Source: Planctomycetota bacterium (lineage in GTDB: Bacteria > Planctomycetota > Phycisphaerae > UBA1845). From it: DNA of 64,000 bases. The translations under genes were made by a program, and so were the position numbers. The notes beneath the pieces are model-generated. The model saw only the letters and a list, made by a program, of their open reading frames with translations. It did not search any database and was not told the origin of the DNA. The DNA is taken from contig JAJRPG010000079.1 in NCBI GenBank assembly GCA_024280855.1, forward strand, positions 1 to 64,000, written 5' to 3'. This document shows, piece after piece, positions 1 through 8,708 of the stretch; the stretch's first letter is position 1, and the number at the start of each line of letters is the position of its first letter.

Positions 1-65
<65 letters not shown>

Positions 66-328
66 TCAGGGAAGGGGAGAGTACGGAATACCGCCTCTCC
101 CGTCAAGGCACGATCGGCAAAGATGTCATCTAAATTAACGATTACGGATTCGTCGAAATTGCCATTTGGAAAACTTGGCGTAACGAAAAATCGCGACAAT
201 AGGGGCGAAATTTACAAACCACTTGGCTAGTTCGTAGAAAAGCTTACAGTAGCGGTATAGCTTTTTAGGCGCGTTACGAAATCGCGTGAACCTTGTGGTT
301 TTTGGCTGTTTTGCATGAGGATACACAT

Positions 329-1615
329 ATGAACGTCATGGTAATTGGAGGCGGCGGGCGTGAACATGCGATAGCTTGGTGTTTGACCAAATCACCTCGA
401 GTGCGAGAAATTTTTTGCGTACCGGGTAACGCGGGTACGTTAGGCATCGCTACCAACTTGGACGCAGACGTTTCTGACCACTCAGCCCTCATCGATTTAG
501 TCGAAAAACATAACATTGACCTCACAGTAGTAGGTCCGGAAGTCCCCCTATGCGCTGGAATTGTTGATGATTTCCACAAAGCCGGATTACGCATCGTAGG
601 CCCATCCGCAGCCGCTGCGAGGATTGAGGGCGATAAAGCCTACGCAAAAAAAATAATGAAAGCCGCGCATGTCCCCACGGCTGAGGCTCGCGTTTTTGAA
701 CGTATTGAAGACGCCAAGCTATACGTCGAAGCTCGCGAGCATGGCTTTGTCGTCAAAGCATCAGGTCTCGCCGCCGGGAAGGGCGTTTTCGTATGTCAGG
801 ATTGCGAGCAAGGCCTACTAGCCGTCGAGCAGATCATGGGCGACCGTGCGTTTGGCAAAGCTGGCGATAAAATTATTGTAGAAGAACTGCTGAAAGGGCA
901 AGAGCTTTCCGTTTTCGCGTTAGTCGAAGGGCGGAATATATACATGCTAGCCACCGCTCAAGATCATAAAGCCATTGGCGATGGCGACGTTGGCCCCAAT
1001 ACCGGTGGCATGGGTGCTTATAGCCCCGCGCCAATAGCCACGCCGTCAATCATGACTATTGTCGAGCGAGATATTCTGGTGCCGCTCATCGACGCGATGA
1101 ACAACGACGGCTCTCCGTATCGAGGTATCCTATACGCTGGCCTTATGCTCACGCCAGGTGGACCGAAAGTTTTGGAATTCAACTGTCGATTCGGAGACCC
1201 CGAAGCCCAGGCCGTTCTCATGAGATTGGAAAGCGACGTCCTGGATATTTTTGAGGCACTTGCTGACGGGGATATTTCTACATTGGATATACGCTGGAAC
1301 GAAAAGCCTGCGGTCTGTGTGGTGATGACCGCCAAAGGATATCCTGGTGACTACGAAAAAGGTCAGACCATCGAAGGATTGGAATCAGTCGATGCGATTG
1401 AAGATGTGCAAGTTTTTCAAGCTGGAACCAGACAGATTGAGCAGTTCATTGTGTCCAGCGGGGGGCGAGTCCTAGGCGTGACAGCCATGGGACACGACAT
1501 TGGCGAAGCCAAACGTCGCGCCTACGAAGCCGTCGAAAAAGTACACTTTAACGGCGCTTACTATAGACGCGACATAGCTGACAAAGCAATTCAAGCGGCG
1601 TCATCCAAAAACTAA
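329..1615 (+). CDS. purD: Phosphoribosylamine--glycine ligase (GARS)
   Basis: This cytosolic enzyme joins glycine to 5-phosphoribosylamine using ATP, an early step of de novo purine synthesis. The 428-residue protein opens with MNVMVIGGGGREHAIAW, the N-domain nucleotide loop of PurD, and continues with the ATP-grasp motifs KASGLAAGKGV, the GPNTGGMGAYSPAP stretch and FNCRFGDPEAQ. Length matches the family. The ATG at 329 has GAGG eight bases upstream; an in-frame start at 293 would add residues outside the family fold. It stands alone on the plus strand, without other pur genes nearby. A minus-strand small ORF overlaps its last 15 bases. Confidence 0.97.
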   Translation: MNVMVIGGGGREHAIAWCLTKSPRVREIFCVPGNAGTLGIATNLDADVSDHSALIDLVEKHNIDLTVVGPEVPLCAGIVDDFHKAGLRIVGPSAAAARIEGDKAYAKKIMKAAHVPTAEARVFERIEDAKLYVEAREHGFVVKASGLAAGKGVFVCQDCEQGLLAVEQIMGDRAFGKAGDKIIVEELLKGQELSVFALVEGRNIYMLATAQDHKAIGDGDVGPNTGGMGAYSPAPIATPSIMTIVERDILVPLIDAMNNDGSPYRGILYAGLMLTPGGPKVLEFNCRFGDPEAQAVLMRLESDVLDIFEALADGDISTLDIRWNEKPAVCVVMTAKGYPGDYEKGQTIEGLESVDAIEDVQVFQAGTRQIEQFIVSSGGRVLGVTAMGHDIGEAKRRAYEAVEKVHFNGAYYRRDIADKAIQAASSKN

Positions 1616-1801
1616 TTCAGAAGACACTTGCACACAAAGAGGCCACGCGTCGATCCTTCGCCGCGCGCAGCCATGAAGCCTACAGTAAGTAGGGCCAATG
1701 GCGAAGAAGACATCTGCAAGCTGGCCTGCAAGACATCCACCAAATTGTAATAGCGTAGCACCGCTGGCGATGCAAATGATTATTCTGACATTGCGTGACA
1801 T
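1601..1801 (-). CDS. Small putative lipoprotein, 66 aa
   Basis: No characterised family was recognised. The product starts with a short basic segment, then a hydrophobic stretch ending in GGC, which resembles a lipobox, followed by LAGQLADVFFAIGP. A strong GTAGGAG ribosome-binding site sits six bases before the ATG at 1801, which is the best evidence that this is a gene. The C-terminal half is Cys- and Arg-rich and runs 15 bases into the end of purD on the opposite strand, so the true end or a frameshift is uncertain. It lies behind another tiny lipobox gene (1918-2037) and resembles the one at 19512-19724. Confidence 0.5.
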   Translation of the reverse strand: MSRNVRIIICIASGATLLQFGGCLAGQLADVFFAIGPTYCRLHGCARRRIDAWPLCVQVSSELVFG

Positions 1802-1917
1802 AGCAATCTCCTACTTTGATAAACTAATTGACGATTCAATGATGCGCACGCATTTCAAATTATGCGACACCAACGCAGGGCATAAGGCGACAACAAGTCG
1901 CCACACCCATCGACCAT

Positions 1918-2037
1918 TTACTGATTAAGCAGAAATGGCGTTGCGATATTTAGTAGATAAGTTTCTGCACAGCTCGGCAGAATCCCCAATAGTGTAGCCG
2001 TGCAAAGCACAACAGCATATTTATAAGCTCGTTTCAT
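1918..2037 (-). CDS. Tiny putative lipoprotein, 39 aa
   Basis: A 39-residue ORF starts MKRAYKYAVVLCTATLLGI and continues LPSCAETYLLNIATPFLLNQ. It therefore has a basic N-terminus, a hydrophobic core and an LPSC lipobox, leaving a mature lipopeptide of only about 16 residues. The start has a good GAGAGG Shine-Dalgarno at about 2044-2049. It lies just upstream of the similar 66-aa lipobox ORF on the same strand, with a spacing of 116 bases. Function is unknown. The layout matches the very short lipobox proteins common in Phycisphaerae genomes, which is a recollection rather than a search result. Confidence 0.5.
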   Translation of the reverse strand: MKRAYKYAVVLCTATLLGILPSCAETYLLNIATPFLLNQ

Positions 2038-2111
2038 TCGATACCTCTCGTTGATGTAGCTATAATTTTTTATTAAATTCTATCGATTACTCGGACAATC
2101 AAATTTCTGTA

Positions 2112-3131
2112 TTAGAATCGTATAACGGTATTCAGCGTAATCCGCTGGCTCATCAGATTCTCGTCCTGACTTTCGAGTGGAAATTCATACGTTAGACCCA
2201 CGGAGATATTCTCCATTGCCTGCCATCGAAAACCAACACCCGCCGAGAAGAAGTCTTTCCCTTTGGCGTTCGCTGCTCCAAGACTGCCCACGTCTAAATA
2301 GTCTGTACTAAGCGGAAGATTATCTGCATTGGATAGCCAGTGGATTCCGTGAACCTCGATGAGTGGTCGAAATGTGTCTGTCAACTCATAGTCGAGGTGC
2401 ATATTCCAAACCAAACTATAGTTGGCATCATGACGGTCCAAAGGCAATCGCCCGGTAACCGCGCCAAGGAAATGCCACTTGTCCCACCCCTTACCAAAAC
2501 TGATGAAAGGGCTTAGTTCCTGACTTTCACCACCTTGAAACACGTCGCTGGATCCATTGTTCCATTCCCATCTCATACCAACAGCGACGAGAGACTGATT
2601 CTCAGGGTCGCTATGAACAAGATATTTCAAGCCGACGTTAATATCATTCCAGCCATCCCCGGCTGATGTGATACCCGTATCGACCCAGCTATAGCCATCC
2701 TTGGTTGCAATAAACGCCAGCCGTTCTGTGAGCGCGACGCGAATCTCAACGGCAGCGACTTGGATTTGGCCACCTCTCAGGACGGACTTGTTAGGTACGT
2801 CGTGATAAATGTATATAGGACGCAACTCAGTCTGAATGAACGGGTCTTCAAACTGTAGAGGCATGCCCACAGGGGATACAAAATCCTGATGATCTTTCAT
2901 ACCAGTTAAAAAGCCAGGCCACATTTTCGCTTCGATGTCTGTGACCCATTTCGGGTGAGTCCTACCCGTATACATCGAGCCTGTACCTTGATCTTGTGTA
3001 ACATTATTCAGCGTAGCCAAATCAAGCGACAACGCACTGGTCTCATCTGCCTGCGCGAGTGAGGCGTAGGCCACGACGCATAACAGGGCGAACACGACAA
3101 ATTGTCGTCGAACGCAGCATAGAAAATTCAT
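2112..3131 (-). CDS. Outer-membrane beta-barrel protein, unknown substrate
   Basis: The 339-residue product has a clear signal peptide (hydrophobic residues about 10-25, cleavage near SLAQA-D). The body consists of alternating amphipathic strands separated by Gly/Asp/Asn turns, and the last residue is Phe (TLNTVIRF). A terminal Phe with alternating hydrophobic residues is the recognition signal for BAM-mediated outer-membrane insertion. Motifs such as WNDINVGLKYLV and SAGVGFRWQAMENISVGLTYEF are typical barrel strands. No specific porin or transporter family is recognised. It is transcribed alone, away from hsp20. Confidence 0.7.
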   Translation of the reverse strand: MNFLCCVRRQFVVFALLCVVAYASLAQADETSALSLDLATLNNVTQDQGTGSMYTGRTHPKWVTDIEAKMWPGFLTGMKDHQDFVSPVGMPLQFEDPFIQTELRPIYIYHDVPNKSVLRGGQIQVAAVEIRVALTERLAFIATKDGYSWVDTGITSAGDGWNDINVGLKYLVHSDPENQSLVAVGMRWEWNNGSSDVFQGGESQELSPFISFGKGWDKWHFLGAVTGRLPLDRHDANYSLVWNMHLDYELTDTFRPLIEVHGIHWLSNADNLPLSTDYLDVGSLGAANAKGKDFFSAGVGFRWQAMENISVGLTYEFPLESQDENLMSQRITLNTVIRF

Positions 3132-3390
3132 GCTCTTCTGTCCTTTCCGGAGTTGAAAAAATCAGTTCAATTTTCAAACGTACGCCTACACCCTATGCGT
3201 AAGCACCAAAGCTATCGGTCGTTAGCTATGTTTGACTTAATCTGACAACACAAATTGCATCAGGAATTCAATTTGCGAAAATGGGCAAAAAAGCTCAGAT
3301 TCGATGTTTACGGTGCTGGTAGGGCTGTTTCACCAGGCTTGATAATCGAATAATCACCTTAAATCAGAAGCTTATTTTGACGGAATAGCC
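3132..3390. other. Intergenic upstream of the barrel gene; no gene seen
   Basis: No ORF with a credible ribosome-binding site is visible on either strand. The stretch is the 5' flank of the minus-strand barrel gene and the 3' flank of hsp20. Only the hsp20 terminator (next entry) stands out. Confidence 0.5.
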
Positions 3391-3446
3391 AGGAGAAAAG
3401 AGAAAATATGCCGGGCTGATGGCATGAGGTGTCATCAGCCCGGCAT
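3391..3446 (-). terminator. Intrinsic terminator of hsp20
   Basis: A perfect 14-bp stem (ATGCCGGGCTGATG at 3408-3421 with its complement at 3433-3446, loop of 11 bases) lies 15 bases beyond the hsp20 stop. On the minus strand it is followed by a T-rich run reading ATTTTCTCTTTTCTCC. Confidence 0.85.
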
Positions 3447-3461
3447 GATTCCGGCTGGTCG

Positions 3462-3890
3462 TTACGACTGAACATTAATGCTACGCGGCAAGACCTGCTT
3501 AGCCTTGGGGAGAACAATCTTCAACACGCCATTGTTGAGGGTAGCTTTCACCGACTCCGTATCAATCTCGATGGGGAGTTGAATCACGCGAACAAATTCA
3601 CCAGTGGGACATTCCTGCTTGAGAAATGAGATGTCTTCAGCAACATCGGGGCGTTGCCCCTTGATCGTCAATTCGTTATCGAGAACCAATACCTCCAAAT
3701 TGTCCATCGACACGCCAGGAAGTTCCGCCTCGACAAACACCGAGGTTTCATCCTGCCATACATTCAGAGCAGGAGTGGCAACTTTGTCTTCCAGGATGCT
3801 GCCACAACCAGTAACCAGATCACCAAACAGTCGATCGAATTCATTGCAAATACGTGTCGTAGGTATGGCACCTTTTAGTCTAATCATCAT
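3462..3890 (-). CDS. Hsp20 / alpha-crystallin small heat-shock protein
   Basis: This ATP-independent chaperone holds unfolding proteins for refolding by DnaK/ClpB. The 142 residues contain the alpha-crystallin domain: ALNVWQDETSVFVEAELPGV near residue 41, then LTIKGQRP, and the C-terminal signature LNNGVLKIVLPKA. The short tail has an I-x-V variant (RSINV) of the IxI anchor. A GAGGAGA ribosome-binding site precedes the first of two adjacent ATGs (3890 and 3887). The gene is monocistronic, with a strong terminator downstream and a possible sigma-54-type promoter upstream. Confidence 0.93.
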   Translation of the reverse strand: MMIRLKGAIPTTRICNEFDRLFGDLVTGCGSILEDKVATPALNVWQDETSVFVEAELPGVSMDNLEVLVLDNELTIKGQRPDVAEDISFLKQECPTGEFVRVIQLPIEIDTESVKATLNNGVLKIVLPKAKQVLPRSINVQS

Positions 3891-3940
3891 GTCTTTTCTC
3901 CTCTATCTTTTAGTTTGTACAATAATCCACAAAACCCGGC

Positions 3941-3956
3941 ACGCATAACAGTGCCA
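3941..3956 (-). promoter_or_regulatory. Candidate sigma-54 (-24/-12) promoter of hsp20
   Basis: The minus strand reads TGGCACTGTTATGCGT, with GG and GC elements in exact -24/-12 spacing and 10 of the consensus-defining bases in place. It lies about 50-65 bases before the hsp20 start. The same bases form a short inverted repeat (GGCAC, 8 bases, GTGCC), so a repressor operator is an alternative. Confidence 0.3.
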
Positions 3957-4173
3957 CGGTTTTGACAGTCAAAGACCATCGCTTTGGCCTAATACAAAGA
4001 GGGAGTGCAAACGGTATGCCAGTCGCACCGAGTAGCTCTATTGGTCGCTAAGGCATGGATTCTAAAGGGTTTACAGATAAAGCCGGAATGCGGGATATCT
4101 CAAAAATGCCAAAATGGCACGACGGGAATGGCAGTTGGCAGATGCGCCGCCAGGATGAGCCCTAGCTGAGATT

Positions 4174-5397
4174 TCACTGATCGCTCAGCACTTCCAGGCC
4201 AACTATTGTCACATCGTCGCTGGGATTAAGTGACCCTTTATCCGCATCAAGAAGTGATTCAACATGTACGATCAAATCGTCGATGTGCCTATGCGCCGAC
4301 GATTCAAACACCCGGTGAAAAGCCATAACGTCTAGTGCGTCATCCCCGTCACTTTGAAACGCCAGCTCCATGCCATCCGTATAAATGAGCAGCTTGTCTC
4401 CAGCATGAAGTTGTGTTTCGACCATCGGAAATTCCTGATCGTTCATGATACCAAGCAGCCCGCCAGTAGATTTTATTTCCGTAATCAGCCCAGCAGGCGA
4501 AATAAGCAGCGGATAAGGATGCCCACCGCGCGCAATCTGCAGTGTCATGGTGCGATGATTTATCATGCCGCAGCAAGCCGTGACGAATTGGCAATTCGGA
4601 AGAGACTGGTCAGCTAGTGCATCATTCAGAATCGACATCGTTTGCCCAGGATCAAGCACTTGATAATCAGCCCCGCTCACTTCCTTGGTGACAATCGACC
4701 GCTTCACAAACATCGTCAGCAGGCTAGCAGCGACACCATGTCCAACAGCGTCAGCCACATAAAAAGCAGTGTGTTCTTCATCGACCCGGAAAATATCAAA
4801 AATATCACCGGACACCCAGGAAGCAGGGCGGTACAAGGAAGCAAAGCGCAAATTGCCAATGGTGTGCTGAGATTTCGGCAGAAAATCCCGTTGCAATCGT
4901 GATGCCAGCCTCATCTCCTGATCCAGCTCACGGAAATGATCGTCGATCCGCTTGCTCATCCGCTCCATCGAGCGAATTTCCTGCTCTAATTGGCGAAGGT
5001 GTTTGTTATATCGCTGGATCATCGCAAACCGGCCCTGAAGCTCGTCTGCGGAAATATCAGAGGCAATAAATTCTACAAAATCGCCCACCGATGGAGGCTG
5101 CGATGTTTCTGCGGGGTCAACGAGTATGAGTGTCGAAATTTGCTTGCTATCAGCCAGTCGTAGCAACTGACTTCGAGCCAGCCTTCCAGAGCTATCCTGA
5201 CTCGTATTTTGCGAGCCTGTCAGGAATATCGCGTCTACGTCGCCAATGCGCGTCTGATCCAAAGCCTCCGCAAATCCCGAAGCCGTAGAAATCTCCCAAT
5301 GGGCATGAGCCAATGCGCCAGCCACAGACGTGGGCATTTTTCGAGATGCTTCCTGGACGACAATCGCGCGCATAACATGATCCGAATAAGAGGACAT
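4174..5397 (-). CDS. RsbU/SpoIIE-type PP2C phosphatase with receiver-like N-domain
   Basis: The protein has about 407 residues. The N-terminal 120 resemble a response-regulator fold (MRAIVVQEASRKMP, then VDAIFLTGS and ISTLILVD), but no clear phosphoacceptor Asp lies in the usual acidic context. A coiled coil (about 135-170, LEQEIRSMERMSKRIDDHFRELDQ) leads to a SpoIIE/PP2C domain with LQRDFLP, SGDIFDIFRVDE, FYVADAVGHGVAASL and LIYTDGME. Such enzymes dephosphorylate anti-sigma-factor antagonists in partner-switching cascades; no STAS or RsbW partner lies nearby. The start is uncertain: ATG 5397, the overlapping GTG 5400 or ATG 5373, none with a strong ribosome-binding site. Confidence 0.85.
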   Translation of the reverse strand: MSSYSDHVMRAIVVQEASRKMPTSVAGALAHAHWEISTASGFAEALDQTRIGDVDAIFLTGSQNTSQDSSGRLARSQLLRLADSKQISTLILVDPAETSQPPSVGDFVEFIASDISADELQGRFAMIQRYNKHLRQLEQEIRSMERMSKRIDDHFRELDQEMRLASRLQRDFLPKSQHTIGNLRFASLYRPASWVSGDIFDIFRVDEEHTAFYVADAVGHGVAASLLTMFVKRSIVTKEVSGADYQVLDPGQTMSILNDALADQSLPNCQFVTACCGMINHRTMTLQIARGGHPYPLLISPAGLITEIKSTGGLLGIMNDQEFPMVETQLHAGDKLLIYTDGMELAFQSDGDDALDVMAFHRVFESSAHRHIDDLIVHVESLLDADKGSLNPSDDVTIVGLEVLSDQ

Positions 5398-5493
5398 CAC
5401 GGACTAACCAGCCTGCGAAACTCATCCACAAGCCAACATAATAAAGGCTTTTGAAAGGACCAATTACGAGCCGGACAGTGATCCGTCGGTAGG

Positions 5494-5991
5494 TTATGGC
5501 TTGCGCTTTAAGACCGACGCGGGAAGCTTCAGCGTCGTTCCTTTTCGGACGTTCAATGCAGACAATCGTCCGCCATTAAACTCAATAGCAAAGCGGTAGG
5601 GGGCATCAGGCGGGTACTGATTGATGCGGTCATCCAGAGGAGTCATGGTATATGTAGTCACAACCACGCCCTCGCTATCGACGTAAGCGATGTCCAACGG
5701 AATGATGGTGTTTTTCATCCAAAAGCTATTTCGTACAGAGTGATCGAACACAAAAATCATACCTCGCTCAGTACCATCCGATAACGGAGCCATCTGTTCG
5801 GTCGTGATAAACATCAAGCCTGTATTACGTTCCTGCGAATCATTAGCCACCCACAACTGAAAAGCTTGATCGCCTATAGACATGCTCACCGTGCCCAGCT
5901 TATCAAGTTCGTTTGGCTCTGTCGGAGCGCATCCCATCATGAGAAAAGTCATCATAGATATGGCTAACCTTTGTGTTCGTCGTGAAATCAT
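5494..5991 (-). CDS. DUF192 family lipoprotein
   Basis: The 165-residue product has a lipoprotein signal (MISRRTQRLAISMMTFLMMGC) and a DUF192 domain. Recognisable motifs are WVANDSQERNTGLMF, the FVFDHSVRNSFWMKNTIIPLDIAYVD core and YRFAIEFNGG near the C-terminus. DUF192 proteins are small envelope beta-barrel-like proteins without an established reaction. ATG 5991 is chosen because GGGAG lies upstream and it places the lipobox correctly; the frame is open further upstream. A 115-aa membrane protein ends 28 bases before this start and may be co-transcribed. Confidence 0.85.
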   Translation of the reverse strand: MISRRTQRLAISMMTFLMMGCAPTEPNELDKLGTVSMSIGDQAFQLWVANDSQERNTGLMFITTEQMAPLSDGTERGMIFVFDHSVRNSFWMKNTIIPLDIAYVDSEGVVVTTYTMTPLDDRINQYPPDAPYRFAIEFNGGRLSALNVRKGTTLKLPASVLKRKP

Positions 5992-6019
5992 CTCAATTGC
6001 TCCCGCTTCTTTGTAGAAG

Positions 6020-6367
6020 CTATCGTTCTTCCCGTAATCCGCCAACCCGTGCTTCGATGGCTAATTGGCGTCGCGTATACCGAACATCTTTCAAAGCCAG
6101 CAGGCATAGCCAAAACTGAAGCAGCAGCATCACGGCCCAATACGCTGCGTAAGTGCGCGGATGGTCCGGTATATCGACCACATAAATCCCCAGCACGAAC
6201 ATGACAGCGATCAAGCCGCCAATAGCTGCCCCTAGTGGTCGCCAGGGCTTCGATGAATCATCCGCCAACGTCGTGCCTTGTCGCTCAAACATAGGCCTCA
6301 GCGTATACATCGCTACACCCACGACCCCCACGAGCAATATGATGACTGAGAATAGTAACTTAAACAA
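6020..6367 (-). CDS. Small membrane protein, 115 aa, three TM segments
   Basis: No family was recognised. The predicted protein has a TM helix at residues 4-22 (LFSVIILLVGVVGVAMYTL), a second near 47-65 (AAIGGLIAVMFVLGIYVVDI), a third near 75-92 (AAYWAVMLLLQFWLCLLAL) and a basic cytoplasmic tail. The start is TTG at 6367, supported by GAAGG eight bases upstream. It sits directly before the DUF192 lipoprotein on the same strand, which suggests an envelope-related unit. Confidence 0.6.
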   Translation of the reverse strand: MFKLLFSVIILLVGVVGVAMYTLRPMFERQGTTLADDSSKPWRPLGAAIGGLIAVMFVLGIYVVDIPDHPRTYAAYWAVMLLLQFWLCLLALKDVRYTRRQLAIEARVGGLREER

Positions 6368-6611
6368 AGTCCCGACCTTCTCTATCGCTTATGCGTGCGC
6401 ATGATCCCCATGCACATCTCCACAAGTATTCTAGCTGGAAATTTCAAGACGCCAAATGGACCAAGCGAATTATATGGGATAGGGTGGATTATCGGGCAAT
6501 AAGAGCTGTTTCGCTTTTTCCCAATCGAGCCAAGGGCTTCAGCCCGCGCGGAATTAAGAAGCTAATAGCCATGAAAAATGTAAAAAACCGCGGTATGCGT
6601 CCGCCTTGAGA
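6368..6611. other. Intergenic spacer, short inverted repeat only
   Basis: No gene with start signals is visible. A short palindrome GGGCTTCAGCCC at 6534-6545 is the only structure noted. The spacer separates the DUF5989 gene from the membrane protein/DUF192 pair. Confidence 0.45.
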
Positions 6612-6770
6612 CTAAAACAGCGGATATAAAAACGGAGCCAGCGGCGACGAACTAGCAAAGACCAGCAGCGCCCCCACAACCAACAGCACCATAATCAGTG
6701 GGATCAGCCACCACTTCTTTTCCTGCTTAATAAACAGTAGAAATTCTTTTACAAGTGATTGCTTAGCCAT
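6612..6770 (-). CDS. DUF5989-like small membrane protein (52 aa)
   Basis: The 52-residue product begins MAKQSLVKEFLLFIKQEKKWW, has one TM helix (LIPLIMVLLVVGALLVF) and ends SPLAPFLYPLF. This is the pattern of the short DUF5989 proteins commonly found beside NodU/CmcH-type carbamoyltransferases and SxtJ proteins, and both partners lie immediately upstream here. Function is unestablished; a membrane anchor or assembly partner for the carbamoyltransferase is a reasonable guess. A palindromic repeat lies between it and the carbamoyltransferase stop. Confidence 0.8.
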   Translation of the reverse strand: MAKQSLVKEFLLFIKQEKKWWLIPLIMVLLVVGALLVFASSSPLAPFLYPLF

Positions 6771-6830
6771 GATCCTGATCTCTTAATAAAGGCCGCACGA
6801 GGCAAACCGTAATTGAACATAACTCATCGC

Positions 6831-6860
6831 GTGGCACGGGTAAGCACCAGCTTACCCGTG
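6831..6860. repeat. Palindromic dispersed repeat, copy A
   Basis: A perfect 11-bp stem (CACGGGTAAGC / GCTTACCCGTG) with loop ACCA, preceded by GTGG. A 30-base copy with four differences lies at 41630-41659. It sits between the carbamoyltransferase stop and the DUF5989 start, where it could act as an mRNA hairpin. No T-run follows on either strand. Confidence 0.7.
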
Positions 6861-6884
6861 ATATTCATCGAGCCAACAAACTTA

Positions 6885-8672
6885 CTATCGACCACCAGCC
6901 TGCTGTGCCAACAGCGACGGCGCTTCAAGCTCAATACTACGCTTCATCCCAGCTTCGTAATCTACCGGGCTGGGCTTTTCTGTCACGATATAATCGCCCG
7001 CGATCAACGCATCAATGCCCGTATTCACAAACGTATGATACGCATCTTCCGGCGTACACACGATAGGCTCACCGCGAACATTAAACGACGTATTGATAAC
7101 CACTGGCACGCCGGTTAGCTCACCAAACTTTTTAATCAGATGATAATACCGCCCATTATCCTCAGCCGTGACCGTTTGCACACGCCCCGTTCCATCCTTA
7201 TGCGTCACCGCCGGAATGATTTTCCGCTTTTCCTCACGCACTTTAGGAACCAACAACATGTACGGCGCGTCCATCCCTTCAGGCATTTCAAAGTATTCGT
7301 GGGCACGCTCTTTCAAAATAGCCGGGGCAAAAGGCCGAAACGCTTCTCGGAATTTCACCTTCGCGTTAATGACATCCTTCATCTTTTCGCTACGCGCATC
7401 GGCTATGATCGATCTCGCCCCCAGCGCGCGAGGCCCAAACTCCAATCGATCCTGAAACCAGCCAATGACTTTGCCGTCCACCAGCATCTTAGCCGTCTTC
7501 TCAATCAGTTCGTCCGAGTCACTACATAATTCGTATTGAGCACCAGCCCGGTCTAGTGCCTTCTTGATCTCATCATTACTAAACTCAGGCCCCCAAAGAG
7601 CGTGAGTCATCGTAAAGGTGCGCGGATTTTTCAGCACCGTATTGTAAATATAAAAAGCCGTCCCCAAAGCCCCGCCGGAATCACCAGCCGCAGGCTGAAT
7701 GAAAATCTCGTCGAAGTCAGTTTCCTGCAAAATCCGCCAATTAGCTACGCAATTCAAACCAACGCCGCCCGCCAGGCAAAGCTTTTTCATGCCCGTCTCG
7801 CGCTGCACATGGTTGGCTAACTTGACCATGATCTCCTCGACAACCTTCTGACCAGAGTGAGCTATGTCGCGATGGAAATCGTCCAATTCCGTTTCAGTAG
7901 GGCGTTGAGGACGGCCAAAAAGTTCCGCCCACTTGTCGCCGTTGATCGTATCAGTCGTCGAATAAGTGTGCGCAAAATAATCAAGATTCAGCCGCATACT
8001 GCCGTCATCTTTGATGTCCACAATTTCGTGAAATTTATCGACATAAGTAGGCTTGCCATAAGGCGCAAGCCCCATGACTTTCCACTCCGCATCATTCACC
8101 CGAAAGCCAAGATACGCGGTAATCGCGGAAAACAGCAGCCCGATTGAATGAGGGAACCGCATTTCTTGCCGCTCCTCAATCTGATTCCCTCGCCCAATAC
8201 CCCAGCCCGTCGTCGTCCACTCGCCCACGCCATCCGCCGTAATAATCGCGGCTTCCTCAAACGGAGAAACAAGAAACGCACTGGCCGCGTGCGAAAGGTG
8301 ATGCTGACAGAAGAGAATCTCTTTATCAATCCCCAGCTTTTTCTGAATCTCTTTGCCAATATGCAATCGGTGCGAAAACCACAAAGGAATCGCCTTCAGC
8401 CAAGCCTTATAGCTCTTGGGCCAGGTGGCGAGAATGCACTCTAAAATACGGTTGAATTTCACCATCGGCTTTTCGTAAAAACCAATATGATCAACTTGGT
8501 CGATGGTGATGCCCGCTTCCTTGAGGCAATACTCGATAGCCAAGGATGGGAAATCGCTGTAATGCTTCTTGCGATTGAATCGCTCTTCTTCCGCAGCAGC
8601 TATCAACTGACCGTCAACAACGAGTGCCGCGCCAGAGTCATGGTAGTAACAGGATATACCTAAAACGATCAC
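6885..8672 (-). CDS. Carbamoyltransferase, NodU/CmcH/SxtI family
   Basis: The 595-residue enzyme transfers a carbamoyl group from carbamoyl phosphate via carbamoyl-AMP to an alcohol acceptor. The N-terminal Kae1-like domain shows ILGISCYYHDSGAA-type residues, AAEEERFNRKKH and the metal-binding CQHHLSHAASAF; the C-terminal YrdC-like domain has GWFQDRLEFGPRALGARSI and VVINTSFNVRGEPIV. The start is GTG 8672 with an AGAGGAA ribosome-binding site. It follows an SxtJ-like gene by 36 bases and precedes a DUF5989 gene. The acceptor is unknown; no glycan or antibiotic genes lie beside it. Confidence 0.95.
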   Translation of the reverse strand: MIVLGISCYYHDSGAALVVDGQLIAAAEEERFNRKKHYSDFPSLAIEYCLKEAGITIDQVDHIGFYEKPMVKFNRILECILATWPKSYKAWLKAIPLWFSHRLHIGKEIQKKLGIDKEILFCQHHLSHAASAFLVSPFEEAAIITADGVGEWTTTGWGIGRGNQIEERQEMRFPHSIGLLFSAITAYLGFRVNDAEWKVMGLAPYGKPTYVDKFHEIVDIKDDGSMRLNLDYFAHTYSTTDTINGDKWAELFGRPQRPTETELDDFHRDIAHSGQKVVEEIMVKLANHVQRETGMKKLCLAGGVGLNCVANWRILQETDFDEIFIQPAAGDSGGALGTAFYIYNTVLKNPRTFTMTHALWGPEFSNDEIKKALDRAGAQYELCSDSDELIEKTAKMLVDGKVIGWFQDRLEFGPRALGARSIIADARSEKMKDVINAKVKFREAFRPFAPAILKERAHEYFEMPEGMDAPYMLLVPKVREEKRKIIPAVTHKDGTGRVQTVTAEDNGRYYHLIKKFGELTGVPVVINTSFNVRGEPIVCTPEDAYHTFVNTGIDALIAGDYIVTEKPSPVDYEAGMKRSIELEAPSLLAQQAGGR

Positions 8673-8708
8673 AATCGAATTCCTCTTGTTGCAAAGTTAA
8701 GGCGATAC

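Noticed and set aside
4100-4150. Sigma-54 promoter near 4115 (TGGCAC)
   Set aside because: The GC element is not at the required distance, unlike the site before hsp20.
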